DNA of 64,000 bases from Muricomes intestini (GTDB lineage Bacteria > Bacillota > Clostridia > Lachnospirales > Lachnospiraceae). Position 1 is the stretch's first letter. The number at the start of each line of letters is the position of its first letter. The notes beneath the pieces are model-generated. The model saw only the letters and a list, made by a program, of their open reading frames with translations. It made no database searches and was not told the origin of the DNA. Where the stretch lies: NCBI RefSeq assembly GCF_004346165.1, contig NZ_SLZZ01000008.1, positions 72,281 to 136,280 on the forward strand, given 5' to 3'. This document shows, in pieces, positions 7,935 to 15,663 of the stretch. The translations under genes and the position numbers were made by a program.

Positions 7935-8951
7935 TTACAATTTTGAAAGATAGCTGCTGATCGGGAAATCCAGAATCATCCGGGTTCCTTTTCCAATTAT
8001 AGATTCTGCCCAAACTTCAATTCCAAGCTTTTGACACAGCTTCCGGCACAGATATAGTCCCATGCCGGTAGCCCGTTCATGGCTGCGCCCATTGCTGCCG
8101 GTAAATCCCTTTTCAAAAATACGCGCCAACTCACTTTCCCCGATGCCTGTTCCGTTATCCTCCAGAGCCAGCAGTACTCCCTGTTCCTGCTTTGTTGTAT
8201 AAAACTTAAACATCGGAGTATCTCCCCGGTATTTGATACTATTTAAAATCATCTGATTCAATATGAATGCAATCCATTTCTTATCCGTATATACTAAATC
8301 CGGGCAATCAACTTCTGCCTGTACCTGATTCTGGATCAGATATCCCTGGTTCTTCGCCAGAACTTCATATACTACTTCCTGCAGGTCTGTCTCGGAAATT
8401 AGATAATCCTTATATACCTCATCTGACCGGGCATAATAAAGCGCCATATCCACATAATTTTCAATTTTCTGGTTTTCCAGCCCTATAGTCCGGAACTCTT
8501 CTACATTGCTCCTCCTACGGTTTTCGCATGTTAGTGCAATACTTGTAATCGGCATCTTTATCTCATGAACCCAACTTTCAATATATTCCCTGTAATCCTT
8601 CTTCTCATCTTCAATCTGATGTATCTTCTCGATAACAGATTTATTAGATTTCCGAATCATCTCCCTGTATAGCTTATCCTCCAGGCGATAGGAGTCCGGC
8701 AGCATTTCCCCCAGAAGATAGCGCTGGTCCATCCTATCCAATGTTTGCTCAATTTGCCGGAAATAGCAATATCTCTGAATATATGTTACGAGCAGCCATG
8801 TACCCAATATGAGAAGCCAAAATATCTCAATCAGTATGAGATTGGAAAAGGAATAACCTGTTACATGCAAAAATATCCCGAGTGTGCACATGCAGAAAAT
8901 ATGTAAAAGTATGAGCAGAAATTTATCCTTTAAAAAGTCAATCAATCTCAT
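7935..8951 (-). CDS. BceS-type intramembrane-sensing histidine kinase
   Basis: 338 residues. Two hydrophobic segments in the first 60 residues are separated by only a few residues, so there is no extracellular sensor, as in BceS kinases that depend on the transporter for sensing. The phosphoacceptor region is SWVHEIKMPI (His at about 149), with an ATPase domain showing NQMILNSIKYR (N box), DNGTGI and GMGLYLC (G boxes). The ATG overlaps the TGA of the regulator gene as ATGA. Together with the regulator it should control bceAB-like expression in answer to peptide antibiotics. Confidence 0.88.
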   Translation of the reverse strand: MRLIDFLKDKFLLILLHIFCMCTLGIFLHVTGYSFSNLILIEIFWLLILGTWLLVTYIQRYCYFRQIEQTLDRMDQRYLLGEMLPDSYRLEDKLYREMIRKSNKSVIEKIHQIEDEKKDYREYIESWVHEIKMPITSIALTCENRRRSNVEEFRTIGLENQKIENYVDMALYYARSDEVYKDYLISETDLQEVVYEVLAKNQGYLIQNQVQAEVDCPDLVYTDKKWIAFILNQMILNSIKYRGDTPMFKFYTTKQEQGVLLALEDNGTGIGESELARIFEKGFTGSNGRSHERATGMGLYLCRKLCQKLGIEVWAESIIGKGTRMILDFPISSYLSKL

Positions 8952-9616
8952 ACTCTGTACCCCATACCTCTCTTCGTTTCAATCAATCGGGTCACTCCGA
9001 TACTTTTTAGTTTCTCTCTTATACGTGTCACATTTACGCTCAACGTATTATCATCGATAAACACTTGATTTTCCCATAAATGCTCAATCATATCCAGACG
9101 TGGTACTATCTCACCTGCATGTTGAAACAGGTAGTGTAAAATCTTTAGTTCATTTTTAGATAAATCAACACGTTTTTCACCATATTCCAGACAGGTATGT
9201 ACAAGATCCAGATGCACTCCATGGCAGGTCAAGACTGTGGATTCTTTTGTTTCTGAGATTCTTGTCCGCTTTAAAACTGCGGCTATCCGTGCAAGAAGTA
9301 TAGGGGCCTGATATGGCTTCGTAATATAATCATCTCCGCCTTTCAACATTCCTGTCAATTCATCCATAGAATCCGTTCTGCCCGTCAGAAAAATAATAGG
9401 AATCTCCGACTGTTCCCTGATCTCTGTGCAGATGTCAAACCCCGTGACATCGGGCAAGTTTAAATCAAGCAAAACCAAATCCGGTTTCTTCCTGATTACC
9501 TGCTCCGCGACCGAGTCAAAATCCTCCAGTGCAGTCACCTGATAGAGAGCATTCTCTAATAAAATTTTTAACTCTTTTCTGATGACCGGTTCATCCTCAA
9601 TAACTAAAATATACAT
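8948..9616 (-). CDS. BceR-type OmpR-family response regulator
   Basis: 222 residues starting at ATG 9616 after GGAGTG; a longer frame opens seven codons upstream at TTG but lacks a suitable ribosome site. The receiver domain has the acidic pair IEDE, the phosphoacceptor Asp in LVLLDLNLPD and the Lys in ITKPYQA; the C-terminal half is a winged helix (LSKNELKILHYLF, DDNTLSVNVTRIREKL). It is the partner of the kinase that follows and the likely activator of the transporter pair. Confidence 0.9.
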   Translation of the reverse strand: MYILVIEDEPVIRKELKILLENALYQVTALEDFDSVAEQVIRKKPDLVLLDLNLPDVTGFDICTEIREQSEIPIIFLTGRTDSMDELTGMLKGGDDYITKPYQAPILLARIAAVLKRTRISETKESTVLTCHGVHLDLVHTCLEYGEKRVDLSKNELKILHYLFQHAGEIVPRLDMIEHLWENQVFIDDNTLSVNVTRIREKLKSIGVTRLIETKRGMGYRV

Positions 9617-9646
9617 ATTCGTTTCACTCCGCAACAATAAAACTTA

Positions 9647-10052
9647 TTATAAAAATTGAACCCCGATTGCAATAGAAAAGCAAAGAATTGCACCGAAAAG
9701 GAACAGCCAAAATGTCCATTTTGCATTGCAATACCTTAATACATAAGCCAGCTTCGGTTTATTTGGATTGTAAAAAACATCAATTGTAGAACCTTTTGGG
9801 AAAAGCTGGGCCAATAACCTTATACTCCTTTCCATTCACTGTATAAGCTACAACCGGCAGGTGAACCGAACTATCCTCACCGCCTCTGGACGCGAGAGTA
9901 TAGCTTGTTACAGTACCTGTTGTCTTAGCTGTACATTGCCTCTCCTGCACTAGATATTTATAACTTCGCATAAATCCAATTAACAGTAGTACCAGGCCTC
10001 CAATCGCAGGCAATATTCCAAAAACAATTTTTATAACTTGTATATCATCCAT
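9647..10052 (-). pseudogene. DUF3592 membrane protein gene with a frameshift
   Basis: Two minus-strand frames together make a normal DUF3592 protein of about 134 residues. The first (10052 to 9780) holds an N-terminal membrane helix and the segment up to GPAFPK, then runs into a stop. The second contains FPKGSTIDVFYNPNKPKLAY, the family's conserved segment, and a second membrane helix (to 9647). They join at 9794-9804, where the coding strand reads AAGCTTTTCCCAAAAGG. One surplus base in these homopolymers explains the break. It is 30 bp before the BceR-type gene and probably shares its transcript. It may be a true mutation, a sequencing error, or less likely a programmed shift. Confidence 0.75.
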
Positions 10053-10079
10053 ATTAGTGCCTTACCCCTTTTTATTTTG

Positions 10080-10108
10080 ATTTTACCGCATTTGCAAATT
10101 ATTGTAAA
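10080..10108 (-). promoter_or_regulatory. Predicted promoter of the DUF3592-bceRS-bceAB-like operon
   Basis: On the minus strand: TTTACA (10108-10103), 17-bp spacer, TAAAAT (10085-10080), about 28 bp before the DUF3592 start. Confidence 0.5.
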
Positions 10109-10220
10109 CTTATGCTATCATAAAAATGATACATAAGTAACAATTCAGAACTTATATTATAGGGGATTTTAAACTTGAAATGGGATAGCGCTCTGGTGTA
10201 AATGCCTATCAGAGATTGCT

Positions 10221-10316
10221 GATTACCGAAGGCTCAGGGTAATCGCACATAAATAACTTGGCCGGCTTTTAAGGCTTTTAATGCCCTAAAAGCCGTAGTA
10301 ATCCACTATAAGTTAT
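10221..10316. other. Highly structured intergenic segment (nested hairpins)
   Basis: Lies in the 353-bp gap (10053-10405) between the Zn-dehydrogenase gene and the DUF3592 gene. GATTACC (10221-10227) pairs with GGTAATC (10238-10244). A second, nested structure has ATAACTT (10253-10259) with AAGTTAT (10310-10316) outside and CGGCTTTTA (10263-10271) with TAAAAGCCG (10287-10295) inside; a third copy of GGCTTTTAA at 10273-10281 could compete for the inner strand. No T-run follows on either strand. No gene is supported in the gap. Confidence 0.5.
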
Positions 10317-10405
10317 TTTCCTGAAGCAGCTGTTTTCTGAACTGTTCGTATTCAGCCCTACAAGATAAACCGTTAAACAAATCTGCAAATATTTTAGAAC
10401 TTCTG

Positions 10406-11479
10406 TCAGAATTTAATAGCCACCTTAAAGTCACCATGGCTACCGGCTGCATATTCGAACGCTTTCTCCCATTCTTCAATATGAAACACATGCGAAACAA
10501 TGCCATCTGTTTTCAGCTTTCCATTCATAATATTTTCAATAACAAAGGGATAACAATATGGACTTAAGTGAGATCCCAGTACATCCAACTCTTTTCTATC
10601 CCCAATGATAGACCAGTCTACCGTCGTTTCTTCGCCGAAAACACTAAATTCCACAAATGTACCCAGTTTTCTGATCATATTCAGTCCCTGTTTTACACTT
10701 GACGGATGGCCTGTAGCCTCTATATAGACATCACACCCGTATCCATCTGTCAGCTCCAGAACTTTTTCGACCACATTCTCTTTTCCAGGGTTCATCGCAA
10801 TATCTGCACCGAATTCCTTAGCCTTTTCAAGCCTTTCATCAATTATATCCAGCGAGATCAGTTTAGCTGGATTCTTCATTTTCGCATAAGTAATCATGCC
10901 CAGACCCAGAGTCCCTGCACCGGATATTACCACAATATCCTCATTGCCGATTCCAGCTCTGTCTACCGCGTGTTTGGAACAGCCGTAAGGCTCAATAAGT
11001 AAGGCCTTTTCAAGTGATAATTCCGCAGGAACCCTTGAAATTACAGCTGTCTTTGGATACCGGACATATTCAGCCATTCCACCGTTATTTTCCTTTTGAA
11101 AGCCAAACGTAGCATGAGGCTGACACATCCAGTATTTCCCGGTTTTACAAAATCTACATTTCCCACAAGGAACAATCTGATCAGCTGTAATGCGCTCTTC
11201 TGTTTTAAATTCTGTTACATTTTTTCCCACTTCGGCAATCTCTCCCAAAAACTCATGTCCCGGAATAAAAGGAGGTCTTACCCATGCGGGCTGATCTTCA
11301 TTTCCCCAGAACATTGCTGCCCCATGAAAACACTTTAAATCGCCCGCGCAAATACCACATGCCTCTGTTTTAATAATAATATCATCCGGCCCACACTCCG
11401 GAGTTGGGTAATCAATTTCCAGCTTATAGTCCCCTTTCCCATAAGCAACCAAAGCTTTCATCTTTTTAGGTACCGACAT
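10406..11479 (-). CDS. Zinc-dependent alcohol/polyol dehydrogenase (threonine dehydrogenase-like MDR family)
   Basis: 357 residues, the usual length. Catalytic zinc ligands are Cys41 (EACGICAGD) and the GHE at 74-76 (PGHEFLGEI); the structural zinc site is the four-Cys cluster PCGKCRFCKTGKYWMC at 104-119. The Rossmann segment VVISGAGTLGLG lies at about 184-195, followed by an acidic SLDIID that points to NAD(H). ATG 11479 follows GGAGGAGG. It is the last gene of the operon that begins with a permease and a HyuA-like gene, so it should oxidise or reduce an intermediate of the same pathway. The substrate is unknown. Confidence 0.85.
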   Translation of the reverse strand: MSVPKKMKALVAYGKGDYKLEIDYPTPECGPDDIIIKTEACGICAGDLKCFHGAAMFWGNEDQPAWVRPPFIPGHEFLGEIAEVGKNVTEFKTEERITADQIVPCGKCRFCKTGKYWMCQPHATFGFQKENNGGMAEYVRYPKTAVISRVPAELSLEKALLIEPYGCSKHAVDRAGIGNEDIVVISGAGTLGLGMITYAKMKNPAKLISLDIIDERLEKAKEFGADIAMNPGKENVVEKVLELTDGYGCDVYIEATGHPSSVKQGLNMIRKLGTFVEFSVFGEETTVDWSIIGDRKELDVLGSHLSPYCYPFVIENIMNGKLKTDGIVSHVFHIEEWEKAFEYAAGSHGDFKVAIKF

Positions 11480-11505
11480 TTCAAAACCTCCTCCAAAAAT
11501 ACCAG

Positions 11506-12900
11506 TTATTTTGCCTCATCCAATGTTAGAATAGCTCCCTTTTGGAGCAAAATTTTCCTCACTTCTTCTGGGTCAACTTTTCTCGGCTGTATTTTATTTT
11601 TAGATGCCAGAGCAGCACCTACCCCTGCACCCTGTCCTATTGCCATACATAAAGTCATAATTCTCGTTGACCCAAAGGCAACGGCATCGACACTGATACA
11701 ACGCCCGGTCATCATCAGTCCATCAATATCCTTTGCAACAGTGCATCCATAAGGAATTCCATACGGTTCTTCTATAGTCTTAGTATAGGTCTTATCGCCC
11801 TTTCCACTATGTATATCAATAAAGTAAGAAAACAGTCCGATTGCATCATCCGGTATGCTGCCTGAAACAGCATCTTCCTTTGTGAATTTTTTAATACCCA
11901 TAATCCGCCTAGACTCCCTGACACCAATCGTTGCATTCACTGATGTGAGATAACATTTTTCAAATCCCGGCACATGCTCCTGAAGCATTTCAATTAGTGG
12001 TATGATTTGAAGATGGCTTTCCAGCTCTCCTCTGCTTAAATCATGAACATTACTCCCGTCAAAATTCAAGATTCGAATTGTATTTACAGCTACGGTACCG
12101 GGTATAGGCTGGCGTATATAGATCACTGTATCCCTGTCAACGGGGCATTTTGATTCTGATCTAAGCTTTTTGATTGTATTATTCAGCCCAAAGAAAATAT
12201 GTCCTGGGTTGTTGCGAAAGAACTCAGCATTATACCCAGGTTGTATATGAGTAAGCCCCATGTTGTAAGGCAGCTCTTCCGGATGTTGCTCTATGTAATC
12301 ACAAAACCTCTCAAAATCAACTCCGCTTAAGTTAAACATTAGCGACGGCGGCTGAAGTTCTCCACTTTCTGACTGTCCCTTCTCATATTCTGCTCCTGCC
12401 ATATAAGCCACATCACCATCTCCGGTTCCGTCAATAAAGACATCTGCCTCTATTTCAATTTCTGTACCCTTACCGGCAACAATTATACTGCAGAGTCTTC
12501 CATCTATCACTTTCGTTTTAACCAGTTCGCAGTGCATTAATAGCTCTACTCCGGCTTCTTTTACCATTTCAAAACATATAACCCTGGAATAAAATGGATG
12601 AATTGTGGTAGAAGAAAGATGAAACGGACAGTATTTATGTCCGGCTGTCCCATCTTTTTCTTTGAGCCGTTCTACAAATTCCTCTGCAATTCCACCAACA
12701 ATTCTTCTTTGATGCATATCGAGAAAAGCTAAAAATGGAAGACCTGAACCAAGCTGTCCCCCAAGATATCCCAGCCGTTCTACCAGTATGACCTCTGCGC
12801 CTTCTCTCGCAGCTGCCACAGCAGCTGCAAGTCCTCCGGGACCACCGCCAACAACGGCTACATCTTTTTTAATCATTTCTTTTTTCATATCATTTTTCAT
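11506..12900 (-). CDS. FAD-dependent oxidoreductase (FAD_oxidored family)
   Basis: 464 residues from ATG 12900, six bases after AGGAGG; the frame also opens further upstream but without a suitable site. The N-terminal dinucleotide-binding motif is DVAVVGGGPGGLAAA followed by an acidic VILVE strand end. ADVFIDGTGDGDVAYMAG and the C-terminal GRCISVDAVAFGSTR and GQGAGVGAALA are characteristic of the FAD_oxidored group of dehydrogenases often found in catabolic clusters. It sits between the HExxH gene and the dehydrogenase with gaps of 10-27 bp. It probably oxidises the transported compound or its product; this is inference from context. Confidence 0.85.
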   Translation of the reverse strand: MKNDMKKEMIKKDVAVVGGGPGGLAAAVAAAREGAEVILVERLGYLGGQLGSGLPFLAFLDMHQRRIVGGIAEEFVERLKEKDGTAGHKYCPFHLSSTTIHPFYSRVICFEMVKEAGVELLMHCELVKTKVIDGRLCSIIVAGKGTEIEIEADVFIDGTGDGDVAYMAGAEYEKGQSESGELQPPSLMFNLSGVDFERFCDYIEQHPEELPYNMGLTHIQPGYNAEFFRNNPGHIFFGLNNTIKKLRSESKCPVDRDTVIYIRQPIPGTVAVNTIRILNFDGSNVHDLSRGELESHLQIIPLIEMLQEHVPGFEKCYLTSVNATIGVRESRRIMGIKKFTKEDAVSGSIPDDAIGLFSYFIDIHSGKGDKTYTKTIEEPYGIPYGCTVAKDIDGLMMTGRCISVDAVAFGSTRIMTLCMAIGQGAGVGAALASKNKIQPRKVDPEEVRKILLQKGAILTLDEAK

Positions 12901-12910
12901 ATCGCACCTC

Positions 12911-13480
12911 CTACTCATCTACGTTCGCATTATATACAATGTCAAAATGTCGCCCAGCGGCGTAAAAGGTTCTGGAAAATCCATGCGCACCTATTTCCGA
13001 AAGAGCACGGATCCCCGATTTTCCAATTTTCCAGCGGCCAATTGTCAACCTTGGAACCTTATATTGACTGGATGTCAGTCCTAGTACAGAGCACTCCAGA
13101 TGGTGGAAAAACTCATGGGCCAGGATTAACTCTTCACCATATTTCAGTGATACTCTATTTTCTGCTGCCCACATCTTTACCGACTTTAAATACAGGGTGA
13201 TTGTCTTTCTTCCTGAATAATATTCACTGAAGCACCTCATACCACCAATGACGTTATCTTTATCAACTTTAATTACTTTCAGACCTTCTTGTTTTATCAC
13301 TTCCCAGATAGATTTTCCCGGATACTTATCTAGAATATCTGATGCAGCTGCGGCACCTGTATCCCAAGCTCTGTCCGCGATATGGGAAATATCCTCTTGG
13401 GGAATCTTATGATAGTGAATATCCCGAATCAGCTCCTGTCTGGATCCTATATGATCGGGAAACGGAAATTCAGTCTTCAT
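12911..13480 (-). CDS. Small HExxH zincin-like protein of unknown function in a catabolic operon
   Basis: 189 residues. I do not recognise a named family. LILAHEFFHHLE carries a HExxH motif (His122, Glu123, His126), and ALSEIGAHGF downstream (Glu162) resembles the third-ligand helix of ImmA/IrrE-type gluzincins, where the spacing is similar. There is no helix-turn-helix and no signal peptide, so it should be cytoplasmic. ATG 13480 follows AGGAGG, 12 bp after the HyuA-like gene. A protease or amidohydrolase role is possible. The setting, between a HyuA-like ATPase and an FAD oxidoreductase, suggests a step in small-molecule breakdown rather than stress signalling, but that is inference. Confidence 0.65.
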   Translation of the reverse strand: MKTEFPFPDHIGSRQELIRDIHYHKIPQEDISHIADRAWDTGAAAASDILDKYPGKSIWEVIKQEGLKVIKVDKDNVIGGMRCFSEYYSGRKTITLYLKSVKMWAAENRVSLKYGEELILAHEFFHHLECSVLGLTSSQYKVPRLTIGRWKIGKSGIRALSEIGAHGFSRTFYAAGRHFDIVYNANVDE

Positions 13481-13491
13481 GCACTGACCTC

Positions 13492-15651
13492 CTAGCCTCT
13501 TTCATTTTCCGTAGTTTTTGTGCAAATCATAATCAGATTCTCATCACTTTGAGTCCCTGCCAGTTCAACCTCACATAAAGAAAGTATCTGAGACTCACTC
13601 TGCATACCCGCCATATCTACAATCCTGCTGCCTGATACTACATAGATATTTGGAATCTCTGCTCCTCCATCTCCATATACAGTGTGTTCCTCCAGCAGAT
13701 ACTTAACATTTTTCTTCCATGCCGATACCGGACAGGCCAGTACCTGTGCATTTTTCTTTTGAAGCCGTATAACTCCATCCCGGTCTACTAAACGAACCGG
13801 TTTAACTTTCTTTGTGAAAAAGAGGTGAGAGCGCACCTTTATTTCGCTTGTGACCGCACATATACTGCCGTTGTCAACTTCGATTTTAACCTGGTTCTCC
13901 GAAACCTTCAGATTTTCAGCCACCAGCGATTTAATCTCCTCATCCGTTTTTCTTGCCCCCGTCAATTCCTTGGTGCGCAGCTCTGTCGCACCTATAGCAA
14001 TTGCGCGAACCTTTTGCTGCTGCGTATCAATTTCCACCTTTACTTCAATGGTCTCCGGATTAGCACCTGAGGCAATTGCCTTTCGTTCAGCCTCTCTCCT
14101 CACCGCTAATATATCCGCTTCTGTAGGATTCATAATCGTACGTTCTACCATATCCCGGACCATAGCCAAAGCTACTCCTATTGGTGATATTACTGCCGCA
14201 TTTTTTGCAATTTTAAAAACACATCCAAATTTTTTTCCCAAGTGGGGAACCACTGTGGCTGCCCCTCCCCCGCCTCCAACAAATGTCAGCATATTCTTAT
14301 CCAGTCCATAATCTTTAATGAAGCTTTCCACAACTTTTCCATTCTTTAAAGCTGACAGACGAAGTACTTCTTCTGCAGTTTCTTTTACACTCATGCCCAT
14401 GTTTTCAGCCAAGGGTGCCCATGCCTTTTTTGCTGCTTCAATATTTCCTTTTGCATAGCTGTCCTCAGGCACATAGCCTGCAATGTTGGCAGCTCCCGAA
14501 AGAGTAAGTGCATATTTCTTGCCATTAGAGCATTCGATATATGCATATTCTGGATCCGTAGAAATCGGGTGTACTGCTTTGAGCACAGGTTCTATAATAT
14601 TCTCATCCTCTGCAAACACTTCATAATCCAGGTCGGCAATATGGGCACTCCTGGGACCTACGTCCTTTACCTTTCCATTATGGATTTCAATCATGCTTCC
14701 TCCGCCGATTCCCACTGTCCGCACATCCAGTGATGTAAGATAAGTCTTGTGCCCCCCGACTTCCGCATACTTAACCGCTACATTTCCATCCTTGACACAG
14801 GAAATATCCGTGCTGGTTCCTCCTACTTCGAAAAATATTCCATCTGTCAATTTTTCATACATCAATGCACCTGCCACACCTGCAGCGGGCCCAGACAAAA
14901 TAGTAAGTATCGGCCTGTGGCGTACCTCATCCACAGTCATAACCCCTCCGTCACAGCGCATAACCATCAACGGTGACTTGATCCCTGCATCTTTAATACT
15001 TTTTTCTGTCATATTAGCTGCATCCAGCATTTTGGGTAAAATACTTCCATTAATTACAGCGGTCCTCGTACGGACTTTAAGACCATACAGCTTAGATACA
15101 TCATTTCCGGCTGTGGAAGGATATCCATATTGATTACAAATCTCGATTGCTTTATTTTCATTTTCAGGGTTGTCTACACTGAATGCCTCCGTTGCTACCA
15201 TAGCCTGAGCACCCGAATTTTTCAGTTCCTCCAGTGCTCTTTCTATATTTTTCTCAAAACCTTCCTGATCGGCCGAATTGACAACAGCATTGTAAGAGTG
15301 CAGATATTTACCTGATGCAAGTTCGATATCTCCTATAGTTGTGTCACTTTTTGCCTTCAGCCCCTGCACACCGCTGCTGAGAGTAATAATGCCTACCTGA
15401 GATACATCTCCCTCCAAAAGTGCATTCGTAGCCTGTGTTGTCCCATGGGCAATAAAAGTAACATCCTCCGGAGCAATCTGATACTTTTCCATGATTTCCT
15501 TCAGCACCTTAACAATGCCGGCCGCCACACCTTCCTTGGCTGTATGAGTTGTAGGCATCTTGACACTTCCGATCAGCTCGAAAGTGTCATTATTAATTGC
15601 TACAGCATCTGTGAATGTCCCGCCTACATCAATTCCAATTCTAACCTTCAT
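13492..15651 (-). CDS. Hydantoinase/oxoprolinase family protein, HyuA-like, without a HyuB partner
   Basis: 719 residues. The N-terminal Hydantoinase_A_N part has the actin-fold phosphate motif GIDVGGTFTDAV (6-17) and HGTTQATNALLE (69-80). The Hydantoinase_A part has SGPAAGVAGAL (253-263), FEVGGTSTDIS (274-284) and FVGGGGGAA (457-465). Residues from about 510 form an extra C-terminal region not usual in HyuA. HyuA subunits normally work with HyuB in ATP-dependent cleavage of cyclic amides or in related carboxylases. No HyuB gene is present here; the next gene encodes a HExxH protein. ATG 15651 follows AAAGGAG. It is the second gene of the operon after the permease. Confidence 0.82.
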   Translation of the reverse strand: MKVRIGIDVGGTFTDAVAINNDTFELIGSVKMPTTHTAKEGVAAGIVKVLKEIMEKYQIAPEDVTFIAHGTTQATNALLEGDVSQVGIITLSSGVQGLKAKSDTTIGDIELASGKYLHSYNAVVNSADQEGFEKNIERALEELKNSGAQAMVATEAFSVDNPENENKAIEICNQYGYPSTAGNDVSKLYGLKVRTRTAVINGSILPKMLDAANMTEKSIKDAGIKSPLMVMRCDGGVMTVDEVRHRPILTILSGPAAGVAGALMYEKLTDGIFFEVGGTSTDISCVKDGNVAVKYAEVGGHKTYLTSLDVRTVGIGGGSMIEIHNGKVKDVGPRSAHIADLDYEVFAEDENIIEPVLKAVHPISTDPEYAYIECSNGKKYALTLSGAANIAGYVPEDSYAKGNIEAAKKAWAPLAENMGMSVKETAEEVLRLSALKNGKVVESFIKDYGLDKNMLTFVGGGGGAATVVPHLGKKFGCVFKIAKNAAVISPIGVALAMVRDMVERTIMNPTEADILAVRREAERKAIASGANPETIEVKVEIDTQQQKVRAIAIGATELRTKELTGARKTDEEIKSLVAENLKVSENQVKIEVDNGSICAVTSEIKVRSHLFFTKKVKPVRLVDRDGVIRLQKKNAQVLACPVSAWKKNVKYLLEEHTVYGDGGAEIPNIYVVSGSRIVDMAGMQSESQILSLCEVELAGTQSDENLIMICTKTTENERG

Positions 15652-15663
15652 CTTCGTCTCCTT

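Noticed and set aside
10306..10506. Minus-strand 66-codon frame at the end of the Zn-dehydrogenase gene
   Set aside because: Two thirds of it overlap the dehydrogenase in another frame, and the remainder shows no family resemblance or ribosome site.
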